Shown here: positions 63,104-64,000 of the stretch, piece by piece
Layout: each line of letters starts with the position of its first letter
Numbering within the stretch: the first letter of the stretch is position 1
Source: Microbacterium sp. AB
Lineage (GTDB): Bacteria > Actinomycetota > Actinomycetes > Actinomycetales > Microbacteriaceae
Direction: 5' to 3'
Length of the DNA stretch: 64,000 nt
NCBI RefSeq assembly: GCF_032878875.1
Contig: NZ_CP118157.1
Location: forward strand, 1,116,001 to 1,180,000
Notes under the pieces: generated by a model
The model's input: only the letters and a program-made list of their open reading frames with translations
Told to the model about the DNA's origin: nothing
Database searches by the model: none
Program-made: the position numbers and the translations under genes

Positions 63104-64000
63104 TCAGTCGAAGAAGGCGGCGGCCGCGCGCGCCTCGTAGACCGCCTCGTCGATGTCGTCGCCCGTGACGTTGACGTGCCCGACCTTGCGGCCCGGCCGC
63201 GGCGCCTTGCCGTAGGTGTGGATCCTGGCGAGCGGATGGGCGTCCATGGCGGCCGCGAAGCGGCCGGTGATCTCCTCGCCCTGCGGTCCGCCCAGGATGT
63301 TGACCATGACGGCGGCGTCGGCGGTGGGGTCCGTCGCACCCAACGGGAGGTCGAGGACGGCGCGCAGATGCTGCTCGAACTGGCTCGTGACGGCGCCGTC
63401 CTGGGTCCAGTGGCCGCTGTTGTGGGGGCGCATCGCGAGCTCGTTGACGAGGATGCGGTCGTCCTCCGTCTCGAACAGCTCGACGGCGAGCATCCCGGTG
63501 ACGCCCAGGCCGTCCGCGATCGACATGCCGAGACGGGCAGCGACCTCGACGAGCTTCTCCGAGGCGCCCGGCGCGGGCGCGAGCACCTCGGCGCACACGC
63601 CGTCGCGCTGCACCGTCTCGACGACGGGATAGGCGGCCATCCCGCCGCTCGGACGCCGCGCGACCTGCTGGGCGAGCTCCCTGCGGAAGACGACGAGCTC
63701 CTCGGCGAGGAGCGCCTCGCCGCCGAAGTCCGCGAACCAGTCGGCGACCTCCTCGGGGCGCGAGACGACCTTCACGCCCTTGCCGTCGTAGCCGCCGCGG
63801 GGGGTCTTGACGACCGCGCGGCCGCCGTGGTCGTCGAGGAACGCCCGCAGCTCGGACGTGTCCGACACCGCGGCCCAGTCGGGCTGCGGTGCGCCGAGCT
63901 CGGCCAGCCGGCGTCGCATGACGAGCTTGTCCTGGGCGAAGCGCAGGGCGTCGGGGCCGGGATGGACGGCGACGCCGGCCTCGACGAGCGCCCGGAGCAC
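63104..64000 (-). CDS. purK: N5-carboxyaminoimidazole ribonucleotide synthase (5' end outside window)
   Basis: The C-terminal ~298 residues of PurK; the N-terminal pre-ATP-grasp domain lies beyond the right edge. Visible are DKLVMRRRLAELGAP, the ATP-grasp loop VVKTPRGGYDGKGV, FRRELAQQVAR, the NELAMRPHNSGHWTQDGA motif and the C-terminal KVGHVNVTG. It converts AIR, ATP and bicarbonate to N5-CAIR in purine synthesis. A purE gene often follows but is absent here; accD is next on the same strand. Confidence 0.94.
   Translation of the reverse strand: MLRALVEAGVAVHPGPDALRFAQDKLVMRRRLAELGAPQPDWAAVSDTSELRAFLDDHGGRAVVKTPRGGYDGKGVKVVSRPEEVADWFADFGGEALLAEELVVFRRELAQQVARRPSGGMAAYPVVETVQRDGVCAEVLAPAPGASEKLVEVAARLGMSIADGLGVTGMLAVELFETEDDRILVNELAMRPHNSGHWTQDGAVTSQFEQHLRAVLDLPLGATDPTADAAVMVNILGGPQGEEITGRFAAAMDAHPLARIHTYGKAPRPGRKVGHVNVTGDDIDEAVYEARAAAAFFD

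Overview
The window is GC-rich, densely coding DNA from an actinobacterium, most likely a member of the Microbacteriaceae (Microbacterium or a close relative). The signs are very GC-rich codon usage, GTG and TTG starts, DtxR-type iron boxes, a small acyl-CoA carboxylase epsilon subunit, an Rv3303c-type LpdA, and many genes whose -10 hexamer lies 6-7 bases from the start codon (leaderless genes). The family is inferred from these traits and was not tested by phylogeny.

Layout. (1) 1-10.9 kb: an iron/siderophore accessory island. It has two half-size ABC transporters on the minus strand (the first cut by the window edge, the second with a degenerate ATP-binding domain), a divergent AraC-type regulator, and a tightly overlapping set of siderophore-binding lipoprotein, siderophore-interacting flavoprotein, two FecCD permeases and an ATPase, with two candidate DtxR boxes. 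It ends in an intact IS3-family element and a beheaded, frameshifted serine recombinase that runs into a tRNA-Lys gene, the probable integration site. (2) 11-17 kb: a fasciclin-domain lipoprotein, a conserved-looking protein of unknown function, a gene-free region rich in hairpins, and the phosphate operon pstSCAB with a PHO-box-like repeat. (3) 17-20 kb: a Lys/Ala-rich DNA-binding-like protein, exodeoxyribonuclease III and mannose-1-phosphate guanylyltransferase. (4) 20-24 kb: the sdhCDAB operon. (5) 24-32 kb: nucleoside import (BMP-family lipoprotein, ATPase, two permeases) with salvage enzymes cdd, deoA and add. (6) 32-34 kb: a thioredoxin-fold DUF255 protein. (7) 34-41.6 kb: a self-contained mannitol PTS locus (EIIB, HPr, enzyme I, MtlA, MtlD) divergent from an MtlR-type activator. 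(8) 41.7-49.7 kb: an uncharacterised uptake and catabolism operon (FAD-linked oxidase, oligopeptide-type ABC transporter, aminotransferase). (9) 49.8-54 kb: a second HPr, a phosphohexomutase, a purine nucleoside phosphorylase and LpdA. (10) 54-64 kb: acyl-CoA carboxylase genes (alpha, epsilon, beta) with maf and purK, split by a plus-strand block of an RNA methyltransferase-like protein, a response regulator, a histidine kinase and a kinase-like membrane protein.

Most modules pair uptake with the first metabolic steps: iron-siderophore import and release, phosphate import, nucleoside import and cleavage, mannitol import and oxidation, and import and breakdown of an unidentified amino compound. 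Three of the ABC operons carry a strong hairpin directly after the binding-protein gene. The most unusual content is the tRNA-anchored iron island, the degenerate ABC half-transporter, the unassigned operon at 41.7-49.7 kb, the stand-alone second HPr linked to nucleoside/sugar phosphate genes, and the response regulator/kinase/kinase-like trio.
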